Source of the DNA: Ornithodoros turicata
Taxonomy: Eukaryota; Arthropoda; Arachnida; Ixodida; Argasidae
Assembly: GCF_037126465.1 (NCBI RefSeq)
Contig: NC_088206.1
Location: 12,561,187 to 12,625,186, forward strand
Reading direction: 5' to 3'
Length of the DNA stretch: 64,000 nt
Numbering within the stretch: position 1 is the stretch's first letter; every line of letters begins with the position of its first letter. A model generated the notes under the pieces. It saw nothing but the letters and a program-made list of their open reading frames with translations, was not told the origin of the DNA and did no database searches. Below, in pieces: positions 34,860 through 47,094 of the stretch. The position numbers and the translations under genes were made by a program.

Positions 34860-37800
34860 AAAGCATTCTGGGGCGGACAAATCATTCACAATCTTTCTTA
34901 CATGATTTCTCTGTCACACATATTCAGTACACCAGAGGTACAAATTTTATGCTCATGTTTACTGTTTAATTGGTGAAGCAAACTGCCGACTGGCTGACTT
35001 TTCCTGTGAAATTAAATAGATGCCCCATACCCCCAAACTACCGAGGGCGCTTATCGGCTTTCCCCTCATTAATCTAGTAATTAGAAACAGAACACAGAAA
35101 ACTCATTATGAGGGTTGAAAGTGACTACTATATGTACAAAGTTTCGAAACGTTCATATGTGATTATGGACAGTATTTCTCCACATACATTTATAGTACTT
35201 CTAGTGTTGGTCCTTCTAGCAGCCCACTACGAGGGACAGCCTGTCTGATAGGGAACTTTTCAATTGTCTCGGTTTAACTTCTCGCCATCCTTGACGCGAT
35301 ATTGCATTTGCTCAACAGGCCTGCTACATTTATTTCTCCTTAATCTCGGGTTGCTCCAATCGGAACGTGGTAACGAGAACCGGAAGCGGAAGTGGTATCC
35401 GTGTCGTTTCAGATAACTCCGGGAGTGTATACTCACTTGTGTTTGTTGCGCCTAGATGAGGGGACTTTCAGATGTGCAGTCCCGGTTTAGGTTAGTTAGG
35501 TATAATTTAGGATTAATTTAGGTTGTCCTGACAGCTTTCGTGACTACGTAAAAAGAGCTCACGGAGCCTGCGGGTGTAGCGCACTGCACGTTATCTACTT
35601 GGTTCATATCTGGGGTTTCCGCGCATTCTTGTTTATCCTCAGCATTAAAAAATAAAATAAAAAATTATACCGCTCCTGATGAAATGCAATCCACTGCATG
35701 AAAGCTTGTAGGCAAATGAACAATAGTTTCAGTGTATCTTTTTATCACTTGTGCTTGACTCGCAATTTCGACATTGCCCAATTGCTCGTACGCATGGTGT
35801 AGTAATAATCTTTATTTTCATAAATTGCAAGCAAACATTCTACAGGCGCGCTTAAAAATGAGGGCTCGTGTCAACATATAAGTATATTCAGGCATATTTG
35901 GTAATTTAGGTCGGTAACGTGGATTTCGTTCAAATGCTCGTGTAAATTTCAAAACTGCGCCGATTTTACGACGTGACAGGCGTGAAATTTCATCCATGCG
36001 CGTTTCTGCATTTTTACAAGTCAGCAGCCAACAATGTACATAATCAATCGTGAACGAAGGAAGTAACTCAGAAGGTTAGCCTGCTGACTTCCTTCTTACT
36101 TCATTCATTCATTGTTCTTAGGCACTTGAAGCTTTGTGCGGTTGACCTTTCTTCTGTGTTCCAGCCTCAGGACATCAATTTCCATCCTAATCGATCATGT
36201 TCAAGCATGTCCCGTTCAATGCGGTTAAAAGAAATGAATGTTCCACCCATCCCGTCGTGCATCACCGCTACTGTCCTAATGTTAAATGAAGCTTCTCCGC
36301 ATAAACGGTCATACTGCGGCAAAGTACCCTTTACAGGCGCACTTCACTCGGGCGCGAAGTTGAATTTTAACAATTCCTTTTCAAAATACAATAACTCTGA
36401 GTAATGTCTGGGCCATCATTTATATTGAGGTACGCTCGCATAGTCTTACTTTATTCGCTACCTTTATGGAACAAGATTTTTTTTTGCATATTTCGATTAT
36501 AAAAGTACGCACACGTATTCATCGTTTGCTGTATGTCATAGTAACAAAATCACCGCAAAGTTGCTGGGAAGAAAACTCTCGCTTTACTTTTGCTTTTTTC
36601 TTGCGCTGAATTTTGAATTTTGCATGAATGAAATGTTAATTTTATTTTCTGTGAGGAATGCTGAGACGGTATTATTTAGACCGGAGAAATTGTAACGGTA
36701 ACTGATTCACTTTACGGACGCTGCCTGCGGCAGACTGAACTGGTTTACGTCACGAAGTTAAAACGTGTGGATCGGTGACGTCACATTTAAAAAAAAACAA
36801 AAAAACATACGAGTCGTTACCATTGTTCGAAGCTTATATGCGCAATAACGGATATTTGCAACTGCAAGGAGATTCACGGGAACGTTGTCGCACATCAAGC
36901 TTTTGCTACGTAAGTCCCTTTGACTACAAGTCTTGAAGACGCAATCTTCCAGGAGCAGTCGCATTTAAAAAACACACCTACATATAGGACGAGAGATAAC
37001 TACGTCTTCAACAAAAGCTGGCACGGAGCTATTTGGTTGAAAATATCAAGTATAACAACGACGATAGCTTTTGTTTAAACGTCACCTATACTTTCTACCT
37101 GGTATTTTTAAACTGCTGTCACACGTAAAAAGTATGATGCTGTGTAGAATATGGCACCAAAGGCCATAACGTTTGTGACATGTGTTACGTGTTTCACACT
37201 TCCAGTCAAGTTCACACAGTTTTTATGACCTTTTAGCGCCACAGAAAACTTCCGAGGTGTTGCCATTTACCGCCCTCCACACTTCTACCGACCAAACGCA
37301 CTTCAAACTATAAATACACGAATGCTTGCACGAAAAGCACTACTTTCAGAGAGACCCATATTCACGCAAATATTTTCTTCCTTCAATTCTTTGCTTCTCT
37401 GCCCGTAGGGCCCGCTAACTCCTCGACGTTTCGACAAAAGGGAAAAAAAAAAGGCGACCAACGAAAAAGAATAGACTTACCTCGAGTAGATGTTAAGTCC
37501 ACAGTAAGAGAAACGGGACGCGGAGTTCCAAACCCAAGCATCCGGCGCACGCGGTGTTCTGACAAAGAATCCCGTGTCAGCAGAGGCCGCGTGCAATCGC
37601 CAGTGCGCTTGCGTTTGTGCCCTTTCCTCCCATACCCTGCCCTCTCCCGTTCCCTCTCAACTCCTCACATTTTCATCCTCCGAAGACGAAGCAGATACAT
37701 AAAACATTGTCCGGTACACGCTGTTGGAAGTAGCATGTAATATATCCCCGAGGACAGGCTTTTGTGACGAGGAAATACATTTTGCATTTTATGGGAGGAC

Positions 37801-38880
37801 TTCCTGAAACAAGTCTGTTGTTGTATTCCTGATGGCGCAAGTTTTTCCGAGCGTTATCAGCCGGTTGTTTCACAAGACGCGCGCAGTGTAAGGCCCTGTA
37901 AAGTGTGGGACATGACCCGCAATGTTTTTCAAAGAAAAAAAGAAAAGAAAAGAGAAACAAGAACGAAAACAGAGAACACGTTGTTAGGATGGAAGAAGCT
38001 ATGCTTGCTGACGTTGCTTCTAGCTTATGCATACAGCTGCACCATCTGCCATTTATGGATAACTTTTTTTTTTTTTTGTTCGCAACCCGTCGTGGGCGTT
38101 GTTCAAACAACGCGAGATGTGTGAGCGGCGCTGTGTGTTTTCGATAAAGCGTGGATTTATCAGAAAAAAAAAAAAATAAGCGACACGCTGTGAACGAGAA
38201 AGCATAATGCGGGGTGATGCAGTGACTATACAGTTTTGCCTTGGCATTTATACACGTTGTTATTCCACGTGGCACTTAACAGGCACTTGGAGCATGACGA
38301 GCACACGCGAGATAACAGCCATATATTGTTACCAGAAAATAAATCTACCCTGGAGCCTAAGTCTCTAACGTTATTCGCTTACCTTGATGATATCGTGCGT
38401 GCATTGTGATCCTTGCATCTATGGCGGAACGAGGGCCTCCTTTTGAATGGTTGTCGCCCGAACTAGTGTGTCGCCATAAGGCTGTAAGGAATAAAACACT
38501 ATTCTTAACTCGTGCGATACGTTATCAGCGTATGCATCAGCAACGGTGAAAAAAAAAAAAAAAAAACACTGCGACCACATCTGTCACTTTGCAAAATGGT
38601 GTCTCAGAACGGTGTCAACAAAGAAGCATGGGGACATTCGATTGGAGGAATCGTTGTTCCCTCTGTCTGCTTTGTGCCTGCTTCCTTCGGCTGATTGTTT
38701 CAAATGTGCGCCTCACACGAGAAAGCCACGGTAGGATAATAGATCCAGTGATGAGGGCCAAGATAATATGGGCGGCTGTTAGTGTTCTGACGCGCAATAC
38801 CAGCACCAGTGGGCTCTCGCTGAGTCCAGCATTTCATCAGATCGGACGCAATGTTTTACGGAAGTGACAGTAGTTGGGTC
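34860..38880. other. No gene seen apart from a SINE piece at 36.1 kb
   Basis: Unique-looking AT-rich DNA. The longest frame (37673-38275, minus) is built from poly-K/poly-F homopolymer translations and is not credible as a gene. Confidence 0.5.
36060..36185 (+). mobile_element. SINE (family B), 3' portion
   Basis: It shows GAAGGTTAGCCTGCTGACTT, TTCTTAGGCACTTGAAGCTT and GTTCCAGCCTCAGGACATCA, the plus-strand 3' part of family B. The tRNA head is not present. Confidence 0.6.
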
Positions 38881-38886
38881 CGTACA

Positions 38887-39394
38887 CACTCTAGGAAAAA
38901 AAGGAGTGAAAAGGGGAGTAATTGCAGTTTCTACTCCCCTAGTCTGCAATTACTCCACATTTTAGTCCCCTAACCCAACATTTAGTCCCGACATTTACTC
39001 CCCAGGACAGCAAATTGTCACTAAACTTCGCGAATGGTCTCCTGAATACGACAGTCTACGTAAATATGTGCCCTTGGTCAATTTGAACGACATAACTCAG
39101 ACAGCGTAGCGATTTTCCAGCCACACAGTGTAAGAAACAGTTAGCGCATCTTTCTTCGCCAATTGTGCCCTAGTATGGCGCAAGATTTTATATCACTCGA
39201 TATATCACGGTTGACGGTTTGCTTCAAAGTATTTTCATGCATGCGCACCAATTATGTACCTGGGACTCTTACAACAGCGCGTGAAATGCGGTCTTCACTC
39301 TGTGACATTCATTTACTCCCGAAAGGGACTATTTTTTGTGGCAACGCAGTTACTCCCCAAAAGGAGTAAAGGAACTCCTTTTTTTCTTAGAGTG
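38887..39394. mobile_element. MITE with CACTCTA(A/G)GAAAAAAAGGAGT termini
   Basis: The left end CACTCTAGGAAAAAAAGGAG mirrors the right end CTCCTTTTTTTCTTAGAGTG. Several interspersed AGTAATTGCAG / TTACTCCCC motifs repeat inside. A related right end occurs at about 11300-11400 (CTTAGAGTG) and similar internal motifs near 59850-60000, so the family is dispersed. Confidence 0.7.
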
Positions 39395-39487
39395 CAGGTC
39401 TTCTAGTATTAGCACTTGATCGCCATTGTTGTCCGTCGTCTCGCCTTTGGCAATGCGACATTTCTCGGAATTCGTTGCTGAAAGTCC

Positions 39488-39488
39488 G

Positions 39489-39519
<31 letters not shown>
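39488..39519 (+). repeat. (GTGC)n microsatellite
   Basis: About eight tandem GTGC units. Confidence 0.9.
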
Positions 39520-39841
39520 ACCCGTGTTCAACCGTAGAAATAACCGCAAGAAGTAACGGGTATAGGGGTAAGCCAGCCTTTTGGGTGCATTGCATGATAT
39601 CGAGTTTGCGTTCCTTGATATGGTGTTGCACGGGAAGGTGAGCCTTAAGTAGGTTTTTGGAAACGAGGGTTCTCCGTGTCTTACCTTCGATAAATCGTCA
39701 TTTAGTAGTTTAGCGCTTGTCCTCTTCACCCGTGTCCCTGTTCCTTAGCGCTATTTCATGACGTTCACGAACGTGCCCAGTTTCAGAAGGTGTAGAACGT
39801 CCGTGCGTCCTCTGTCCGTCCGTGTCTCCGTTGAGGCTTGT

Positions 39842-40056
39842 GCGGTGACGTCACGTTTGGTCACGTGACGTGGGGAAACATATTGCCACACCGTAGTCAG
39901 TGGAGAAGGGTATGCAGTGAGTTGTTGCGGTGTACGCGTGCAGCCGCGAAAGGAAATTGTAAAAACACACGCTGCTGCCTCATTGGGCCAGCAGTATGTC
40001 GCCTCTGAAGCGTCCCCACGTCACGTGACTCAAAGGCTGCGCGTGACGTCATGGGC
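39842..40056. repeat. Inverted repeat with CACGTGAC / TGACGTCA boxes
   Basis: TGACGTCACG...TCACGTGACGTGGGG at the left pairs imperfectly with CCCCACGTCACGTGA...CGTGACGTCA at the right, about 150 bp apart. Confidence 0.5.
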
Positions 40057-41093
40057 ACGAGCCTCATAGCCCAGTCTGTCCCTTTGAGGGAATTTCTCTA
40101 CTGAGAGGCTTGGGATTGAAGAAGAGATAAAGGAAGAGGAATGAGAATGGAGGAAGAAAGAATAAAGAAGAAAAATGTTTTTAAAAAACGTAAAAGAAAC
40201 GTGACATTACTGTCGCACAAGTGTGCGAGACTACAAAGCGACTTTCCACTTAGCGTCGCTGGGATGCCTTTACTTAAAACTTTGGAACGTCTAGACGTCA
40301 CGGAAATATTTGACTGGAGCGCGGAGCGTTCGTTACATTACATGCCTCGTGGATGCCACGGCCCTAGAATTTTGACGACACTGAAATGCTGGACATTTGG
40401 TGCTGCAATCTCAGATTGTAGGCGGCCACCTGTTACACAGTATAGCGTTCACGGACAATTAGGATGTGTTCCGCATCCTCCACAACCCCACACACAGACC
40501 AGTTGAGGTATTGCTGTAACGTGAATTGGGATATGTTTATTAAGAAAAAGAAAGGAAAGGTCAGCCAGACGAAGGTCGGCTTGCTATTCCAAACAAAAAA
40601 AGGCAAAGAAGGGAAGAAGGAAAGAATAAGGGGACGAAACGAAAAATAAGAAAAGAAAAGGGGAAGAAAGAAGGAGAAAGGGGGAAGAAAAAGAAAAGAC
40701 GAAAAGAAAGGAAACGGAAAGGAGAAGAACCGTCCGTCCCTGCACAGAAGGACTTGTTAGGAGTCACATAAAGTTTCTGGAAGTCACTTGATGAAGCTTC
40801 TCGGGATCCTGGACAGGTGATCCAAAAATTACCTCGCCCTCAGGCACATTCCTCCTGTATTCTCCCAATAGCCCAACGCTAATTGCCACAGGCTAATATC
40901 TTCTCTATTGTGCTGGCTGTCGCGTTTGTAATTTTTCACTTATGATGTTCCACTTTAAATCTCTTCGAGCCAAAGTGTACCTTCGTAGGGCCAGCCACGG
41001 TGTTCGGCCATATAGCCTCCTCTATAGACCTTGTCGCGTTACTCTCAAACCACCGGTCTCCGTGCGCTCCTTAACCTCGTTCCCATTGACGAC

Positions 41094-42021
41094 CAGGGTG
41101 TCGAACCGAAATGTTTTTCGTTCTCGTTTTCGTTCCGGTTACATCATAAACGATCCGGTACCGGTTCTGCTCCGGAGCAAAAAAATAACGGTTCATACCG
41201 GTTTTTAACCGGTTCCGCTTCTGCTGAGAATATTTATCCCCACAAAAAAAATCAATGTTACAAAATGTAAACCCGTTTATTCCGCATACATGGTATTTAA
41301 TATTAATAGACAGCTGTGAAATTGGTAGCTCCTGGTTCCTGTAGGTTACTGTCTGTTCAAATAGGCTTTCTCCTTTCTTGAAGCACATGCTACAAACGGA
41401 CTTGTTTGTCGTGATGTCATACGTAAAGTGCTTTCTTGCTGGGTTGGAGCGATCGCGTCCCATCCGAATGTCTGTTGCTACTGTCTAGCCAGCAAGCACC
41501 ACCGCACGAGTACGACGCAAATCGAGGAACACCTTCACTCACAAACGCGCTCGACGGCTCCGTTTTCTTTTCTTTCTGTCCTGTCCACAAAAGAGTTGCC
41601 ACTTCGCACGGGCTTGCCCTCGCGTATACGTAAATGTATTCAACATAGCTGCTCTCAAGCAAGGGACGCGTTGCGCGACATTACCGATAAAGAAGCCGTT
41701 ATACAGCCCCCTTGGGTGAATGATAAACCATTACAAAGGGAGCCTAAGGGTCATAGTATACCGACATACATTCCACCGTAACCGTAACCCTCGTATGGTA
41801 CCCATGACATGACTTCAGAGCACACGGCGTCTGTTTCATTCGCCTACCCGTAGTCGAAACCGGCGAAGTTTTATTTTGGACCGAAAACCGTTAAATATAT
41901 TTTTCGGTTTCCCTCCTGAGCGAAAAAAACGTATACGGTTTCGATTCCGTTCCGGTTCGCACCAAAATAGCGTTTTTTTTTCGGTTTTCGGTTCCGGTTT
42001 TCGGTTCGCTCCGACACCCTG
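41094..42021. mobile_element. Second non-autonomous hAT element with perfect 8-bp TSD
   Basis: It starts CAGGGTGTCGAACCGAAA and ends with the imperfect inverse TTCGGTTCGCTCCGACACCCTG, spread over two rows. The duplication TTGACGAC lies at 41086-41093 and 42022-42029. It carries the same kind of CGGTT/GAACCG subterminal repeats as the 4.8-kb element, so the two probably used related transposases. The short ORFs inside show no transposase motif. Confidence 0.9.
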
Positions 42022-42029
42022 TTGACGAC

Positions 42030-44021
42030 ACAATGGGGGGGACTGCCAAAATCGCTCTTCCCATTGGGATGAATACTGGTAGCCGCCGTCTTTAATGAGT
42101 ACGAAACATTCCGTATAACTAGTGATCCGGTAAACATCTGAGTAGAGTGAGGAGTGCTGGCCGACGCGATATCCTTTCTACACCGGGCCCCGAGCGAGAA
42201 AATGAACGGACACGAAAATGAACGAAAACACACACTGGAAAATGAAGTCGGCATACGGCAATCCACACGTGCACAGTTCCTGTGACTACCACGGGGTGGC
42301 AGCACTAATTGCGTGGCCCATTCCTTGAATCACATACTTAGGCTACATAGGACGCCATGGCTGGGCTGTCCGTGGCTTTATGGGGTCACGTGACACTCTA
42401 CCTCGTGATCGCCAGACTGTGCTTGCGATACGCTCAAATTGTATGACATCCTTATAGCAAAAATAAATAGAAAACGATTTCGTAAAACGTTAAACGTCCC
42501 TCAATAAAAATTCAAAAAGCGTTTCAGAAAGAGTTTCGCCAGAAATTTGCTGCTGATGACAGTCCTATAACGCTACGACAGTTAGGTACCTTCGGTATAT
42601 ACAGCCCAAAGCCGCAGCCATTGTTTCTTTCGAGAAGTGAAAGCAATGCATTTGTTTCCTACCTTGACATCAGAGCTCAAGGGCTATCCATGCCTGGTTC
42701 CCAATAATCTAGTGATTCAACCGGCACTCGTCTTTTTGAAGAATCCGTAACGCACTGCGTCTTAAAGCCATCGAATCCCTTATGGTGCCCCTACACCTAG
42801 ATTCCACGAGCACTATCGCGAAAAGAAATATTGGTAAGTAAACAAAGGACAGACGCCATCTAAACGCCCACCGCGGCTTGAAACTTCTCTCGTACAAAGC
42901 ACGAAGCGAAGCCGCTCTCCTTTATCTGCCCCAGATGATTTGTCACCGGCTTATCGTCTGGCATGGTTGCCTGCGGGGGACACAAGTCATAAATGCTCTT
43001 ATGATGATAGCAATTTTTACAAAATGTTTATGTTTAGTCTCGCACTTTTGCAATAACTTCGCTTCAGAGTTTTGTGTTGAAGGCATCTGCTTTCGGTAGA
43101 GAAGATGACATACTGTTTAGTGGCTGGTTTCGCGAATGGATTCCTTCCACAAAGATGGATGGATGTGATATTTATTTTTTACTTAGAGTCTACGTCTTTT
43201 CAATCATGTATACGGCTGATACGTAAGAAATTTCATGTAACGTTTTAGTGTAGGGATAACTTAAAGCAATGTAACATAATTATTTATGAATTGTTACTAA
43301 TTGATTATTAATTAGCCAAATTAATTAACTAAGTTAAAAAGGTCATCAAAGCAAATTGTGTGCCTAACTGAAAGACAAATTGAAATAGGCCAAGCCCGTG
43401 CAGCCATCTTACAAGATGCAAGATTAGAAAGCGAATGTAAAATAGTGCGCAACAATATAATAGTTGCAAATGAACCTAAAATCTTTCCACAGAGCCGTAC
43501 GTGGCATTCCGCCTCTGCATTCATCTGTGCTGGAACGCAATGCAAAAAAAAAAAAAAAAAACGTTTTTGGTACAGTGGAATATATTCCTCTCCAGAACAT
43601 ACCAGCACCCATACTACTACATACTACCATGGACACTTATTCATTAACCCTGTCTAGGGCTATGCAAACTCCTATACCATTTTTGCGAGGAGTACATTGT
43701 GTGCACTACACCAGGCTATTTATCGTGTTGTCCAAAGAACTCTGCAAGAGATACATGACGCCCCTGGATATTTCCGACAATGCCTAACATGCAGCGCGGA
43801 AACCCTACAACAGACACGGCACAGGTTCACCACGCTCTGCGTCGCTGTTTAGGTAGTTCTCTTGCTTGATGACAATACACACAAAGGAGTAAGGTGATGC
43901 ATGGGAGGTTCCCTAAGGGGCAGCATCGTAGTTGCTTCAGTGTTATTAAAGGGACCATGAAATAGTTTTCTCGTTTTACAGCTGTAGCTGCTAACGGGAA
44001 GGTGTCCAGAAATCCCTGTGG
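42030..44021. other. No gene seen; pre-insertion sequence of the LINE
   Basis: A17 run at 43542. TTATTAAAGGGACCATGAAA at about 43952 looks like a TTAA-type MITE end lying just beside the LINE tail. Confidence 0.45.
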
Positions 44022-44047
44022 TTTTATTTATTTATTTATTTATTTAA
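44022..44047 (-). repeat. LINE 3' tail, (AAAT)n
   Basis: About six tandem AAAT units (read on the minus strand) close the LINE. Short 3' microsatellites of this sort are the usual terminus of CR1/L2/RTE-like elements. Confidence 0.85.
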
Positions 44048-44309
44048 GGGATACTGCTGACATCACCAAGATGTCATTTGCAGGAGTGTGAAAAATAAAA
44101 GAAAATGTACAGGTCATGAGCATATTGTACAGCAAAAGTAAATCCACCGTCTCGGAATTATAACAAAATTAGCAAGACTTAAATGGCAATTAAACAATAA
44201 TTGAACGAGCAACTGAACACGCATTTAAACAGGAGTAGGCATCAACAACAAACGACACTTTGCTACCAGAACGGTACCGAAACACCATCAAAAATAAGAT
44301 ACACTGTGT

Positions 44310-44822
44310 TTACATTTTTTGAAAGTAATCATCAATTCCACGAATAAATGAGGCAAGAGAGTTGAAGTTGACAAGATCGCTAGGCAGTGCATTCCAGTCC
44401 TTAATTACTATAGGGAAGAAGGAATTTTTAAAGGCTTCAACCCTACTATACGGGGGCTTAATGTAACGATTATGGGTTGTTCTGGTGGCACCTCTCTGAA
44501 TAAATGTAAAATATTCATCATATGGAATTTTAAAAATTCCTGTCAGAATCTGCCAAAAGGTTTTCAATCGTTGTATCGTTACTCGTGTTTTTAATGTAGG
44601 AAGGCCTGCCCGTACCAGCAGCGCAGAAGGAGAGTCTAAAGGGTTGTATTTACTGTATACGAAGCGCAGTGATTTTCTCTGAACCATTTCAAGCTGTGAC
44701 ACCATCGTCTTAGCTTGTGGAAACCAAACTATAGAGGCGTATTCAATTAAAGGGCGAATACAAGTGGTATATGCTACTAATTTAGTGGAAGGTGTAGCTA
44801 ATCTTAGGGCATGACGCAGGGA
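44310..44822 (-). CDS. LINE ORF2 C-terminal part after a frameshift
   Basis: The same protein continues in a different frame: LRHALRLATPSTKLVAYTTC, IRPLIEYASIVW and FFPIVIKDWNALPSDLV, typical of CR1/L2-type ORF2 C-termini, ending in a stop at 44310-44312. The switch happens in the A6/G3 homopolymer run at about 44818-44826 (plus strand) and is consistent with loss of one base. It could be a real inactivating mutation or an assembly error in a homopolymer. Confidence 0.88.
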   Translation of the reverse strand, partial: SLRHALRLATPSTKLVAYTTCIRPLIEYASIVWFPQAKTMVSQLEMVQRKSLRFVYSKYNPLDSPSALLVRAGLPTLKTRVTIQRLKTFWQILTGIFKIPYDEYFTFIQRGATRTTHNRYIKPPYSRVEAFKNSFFPIVIKDWNALPSDLVNFNSLASFIRGIDDYFQKM

Positions 44823-47091
44823 AAAAAGCCGACCATATTTTGGAGCAAACGTCTGTGATGTGGGGTTGCCACGAAAGTTTATTATTGATCGTTAAGCCCA
44901 AATATTTGTGTTTAGTTGCAAGTTTAATTGGCTCACCGGCTAACGTATAGGGAAACAAAAGGCAATTTTTCTTCAGGGTCACTGTCATGCATAGCGTCTT
45001 TTCGCAGTTTAGCGTCATCTGCCACTTCTGGCACCATTCCGACACTCTGTCGATGTCCCTCTGTAACTCCCACTGGTCATCAACAGAAGTGATCTGCCTA
45101 TACAGAACGCAGTCGTCTGCATACATTTTAATTTTAGAGGTAATATGTATTGGGAGATCGTTCATGAACATAATAAAGAGAAGGGGCCCCAAGACTGACC
45201 CCTGGGGAACACCAGCAGTCACGGATGTAAGTGCAGAGTTTCTATTATTATAGGTGACGAATTGAGAACGGTCTCGAAGATAGCCCTCTAACCATTTGCC
45301 GACCTTCTGGTTTTTCAAATACTGATTAATTTTGTGCAACAATTTAGTGTGAGAAACCCTATCGAACGCTTTCGATAGATCCAAAAATATAATGTCAGTT
45401 TGAGCTTTATTATTAAGACCCTCGGAAAGATCATGAACGACCTCTATTAACTGTGTAGTCGTCGAGTAACCTCTTCGGAAACCGTACTGACTGCAGTGTA
45501 TCAAACTGTGTTCATTAAGAAAGGCAACCATACTCTTAGTAAGAATATGTTCAAATATTTTACAACAATAACTCGTCAGAGATATTGGGCGGTAATTTTT
45601 AACTTCCTTCCGGTTGCCCCCCTTGTGAACTGGAATAACCTTAGCTATTCTCCAATCTGACGGTACCTCACCGCTGTGATACGATCTATGAAATATAGTC
45701 GCTAGGTACTCCGCTACCCATTCCGCATAAGTTCGGAGAAAAATATTAGGAATGCCATCAGGGCCTGGGGTCTTTTTGGAATCTAGTTCAAGAAGGGATG
45801 ATATAATACCAGGCAATGAGATGTCAATGTCAGGCATAGGGGGCACACTTGAAGCGAAGCAGTCATTTGGAATGATACCGTTATCAGTCGAGAACGCAGA
45901 TTCGAAGAAGTTACTAAATTTATCAGCAACATCTTCGCCATCCATCAACGGGGACTCTTTGTCTGGTGAAGTTAAGGAAGTAGATATGTGCCGCCAGAAC
46001 TTTTGTGGTGATGACTGGAGAAAATTATGTAGAGTAGTATCATAATACTTCGATCTGGCAGAGGTGATCTTTTCTTTCAACACTATGCACAGGTCTTTTC
46101 TATTACTGCAGGGTTTCTTTCTATGTCTTCTAACCTTACGACTCAGCTGCAGTATTTCCCGGGTTATCCATGGATTATTTCTGTGCACCGCCTTGTGCTT
46201 AAGAGGGACAAAATTATTTATGCAGTACTGAACAGTGTTTTTGAAAAAGTCCCACAAGTGAGAAACAGAAATATCTTTATCATTGGACAATGACCAGAAC
46301 TGACTAAGTGATATCGCCAAGTTGTCGATAATACTTTCATGACTAGCGTGATTGTAATCTCTTATTTTAATCATATTTGACCTCCTTCTGACTGCATGCG
46401 CGAGAGTAACAGTAACCTGAACCATATTATGGTCCGATATACCTGATAGTACCTCACAGGAGAAAGGCGCCAGAAATAAGTCGCTTCCTAGCAATACAAC
46501 ATCGAGAATAGTAGAGGAGGAAGCAGTAACCCTAGTGGGGGCGTGAACTACCTGTCTCAGCTGATAGCGTAATAATAAGTCTAATAACGCTCCGGTTTCA
46601 CTTGAGGTTGGAACCACACAGTTCCAGTTAACGTGAGGCATATTTAAATCACCCATCAGAATGATTTTACTCCTTGAAGGAACTTCTTTACTAATGTACT
46701 CGTTTAAAAGATAGAGGAAATCGTAGGAACATAAAGGAGGCTTATAGAAGCAACCCACCACTATGTTACCGCCTCCACTCTTTAATTGACACCATACACA
46801 CTCCATATTGGTAGGAACAGCCATCACAGAAAAGTCTAAATCACTACGTACAAGAATAGCAACACCTCCTCCTCTAGACGTCCTATCATTCCTAATCACG
46901 TTATAATTCAATGGAAATATAGTACTGGACATAATTGATGGACATAGCCAGGTCTCCGTGATAGCAACTACGTGGGGATTACATTCGAGCAATACCTCTT
47001 CTATCTGAGTAACTTTATTGCAGACACTACGCGCGTTAAATGTTAAGAAAATGAAATCTTCAACTAGGGGGGTTTTCACAGACTGTGGTTG
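44782..47091 (-). CDS. LINE ORF2: AP endonuclease-reverse transcriptase (frame 1)
   Basis: Open directly after the ORF1 stop, in the same reading frame as ORF1, with no ATG before residue 50 (numbering from the GTG at 47079). The endonuclease comes first: FNARSV (14-19), ITETWL (40-45), RGGGVAIL, LMGDLNMPHVNW (141-152), STILDVVL and SGISDHNM (212-219). The reverse transcriptase follows: PGPDGIP, NYRPISL, motif A FLDLSKAFDRV (565-575), motif B GVPQGSVLGPLLF and motif C YADD (653-656). All catalytic residues I can identify are present. The frame terminates early after WSAFF because of a one-base indel near 44820; the rest of the protein continues in another frame. It nicks the target and primes reverse transcription. 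Confidence 0.95.
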   Translation of the reverse strand, partial: QPQSVKTPLVEDFIFLTFNARSVCNKVTQIEEVLLECNPHVVAITETWLCPSIMSSTIFPLNYNVIRNDRTSRGGGVAILVRSDLDFSVMAVPTNMECVWCQLKSGGGNIVVGCFYKPPLCSYDFLYLLNEYISKEVPSRSKIILMGDLNMPHVNWNCVVPTSSETGALLDLLLRYQLRQVVHAPTRVTASSSTILDVVLLGSDLFLAPFSCEVLSGISDHNMVQVTVTLAHAVRRRSNMIKIRDYNHASHESIIDNLAISLSQFWSLSNDKDISVSHLWDFFKNTVQYCINNFVPLKHKAVHRNNPWITREILQLSRKVRRHRKKPCSNRKDLCIVLKEKITSARSKYYDTTLHNFLQSSPQKFWRHISTSLTSPDKESPLMDGEDVADKFSNFFESAFSTDNGIIPNDCFASSVPPMPDIDISLPGIISSLLELDSKKTPGPDGIPNIFLRTYAEWVAEYLATIFHRSYHSGEVPSDWRIAKVIPVHKGGNRKEVKNYRPISLTSYCCKIFEHILTKSMVAFLNEHSLIHCSQYGFRRGYSTTTQLIEVVHDLSEGLNNKAQTDIIFLDLSKAFDRVSHTKLLHKINQYLKNQKVGKWLEGYLRDRSQFVTYNNRNSALTSVTAGVPQGSVLGPLLFIMFMNDLPIHITSKIKMYADDCVLYRQITSVDDQWELQRDIDRVSEWCQKWQMTLNCEKTLCMTVTLKKNCLLFPYTLAGEPIKLATKHKYLGLTINNKLSWQPHITDVCSKIWSAFFPASCPKISYTFH

Positions 47092-47094
47092 CTA
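47086..47094 (-). promoter_or_regulatory. Candidate stop-codon readthrough site between ORF1 and ORF2
   Basis: The minus strand reads TAG CAA CCA: a UAG followed by a hexamer fitting CARYYA, the tobamovirus-type leaky-stop context. ORF1 and ORF2 are in the same frame on either side, with no other stop between. Alternatives are termination-reinitiation, or loss of an ORF2 ATG where GTG now stands at 47079. Confidence 0.55.

Larger units (their letters stand above)
39400..41085. other. No gene seen; purine-rich tract
   Basis: GAAAG-rich purine tract at 40530-40730 and the GTGC microsatellite. No coding support. Confidence 0.5.

Noticed and set aside
37673..38275. 200-residue ORF, longest outside the LINE
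   Set aside because: Driven by A- and T-homopolymers translated as K and F runs; no domain or splice support.
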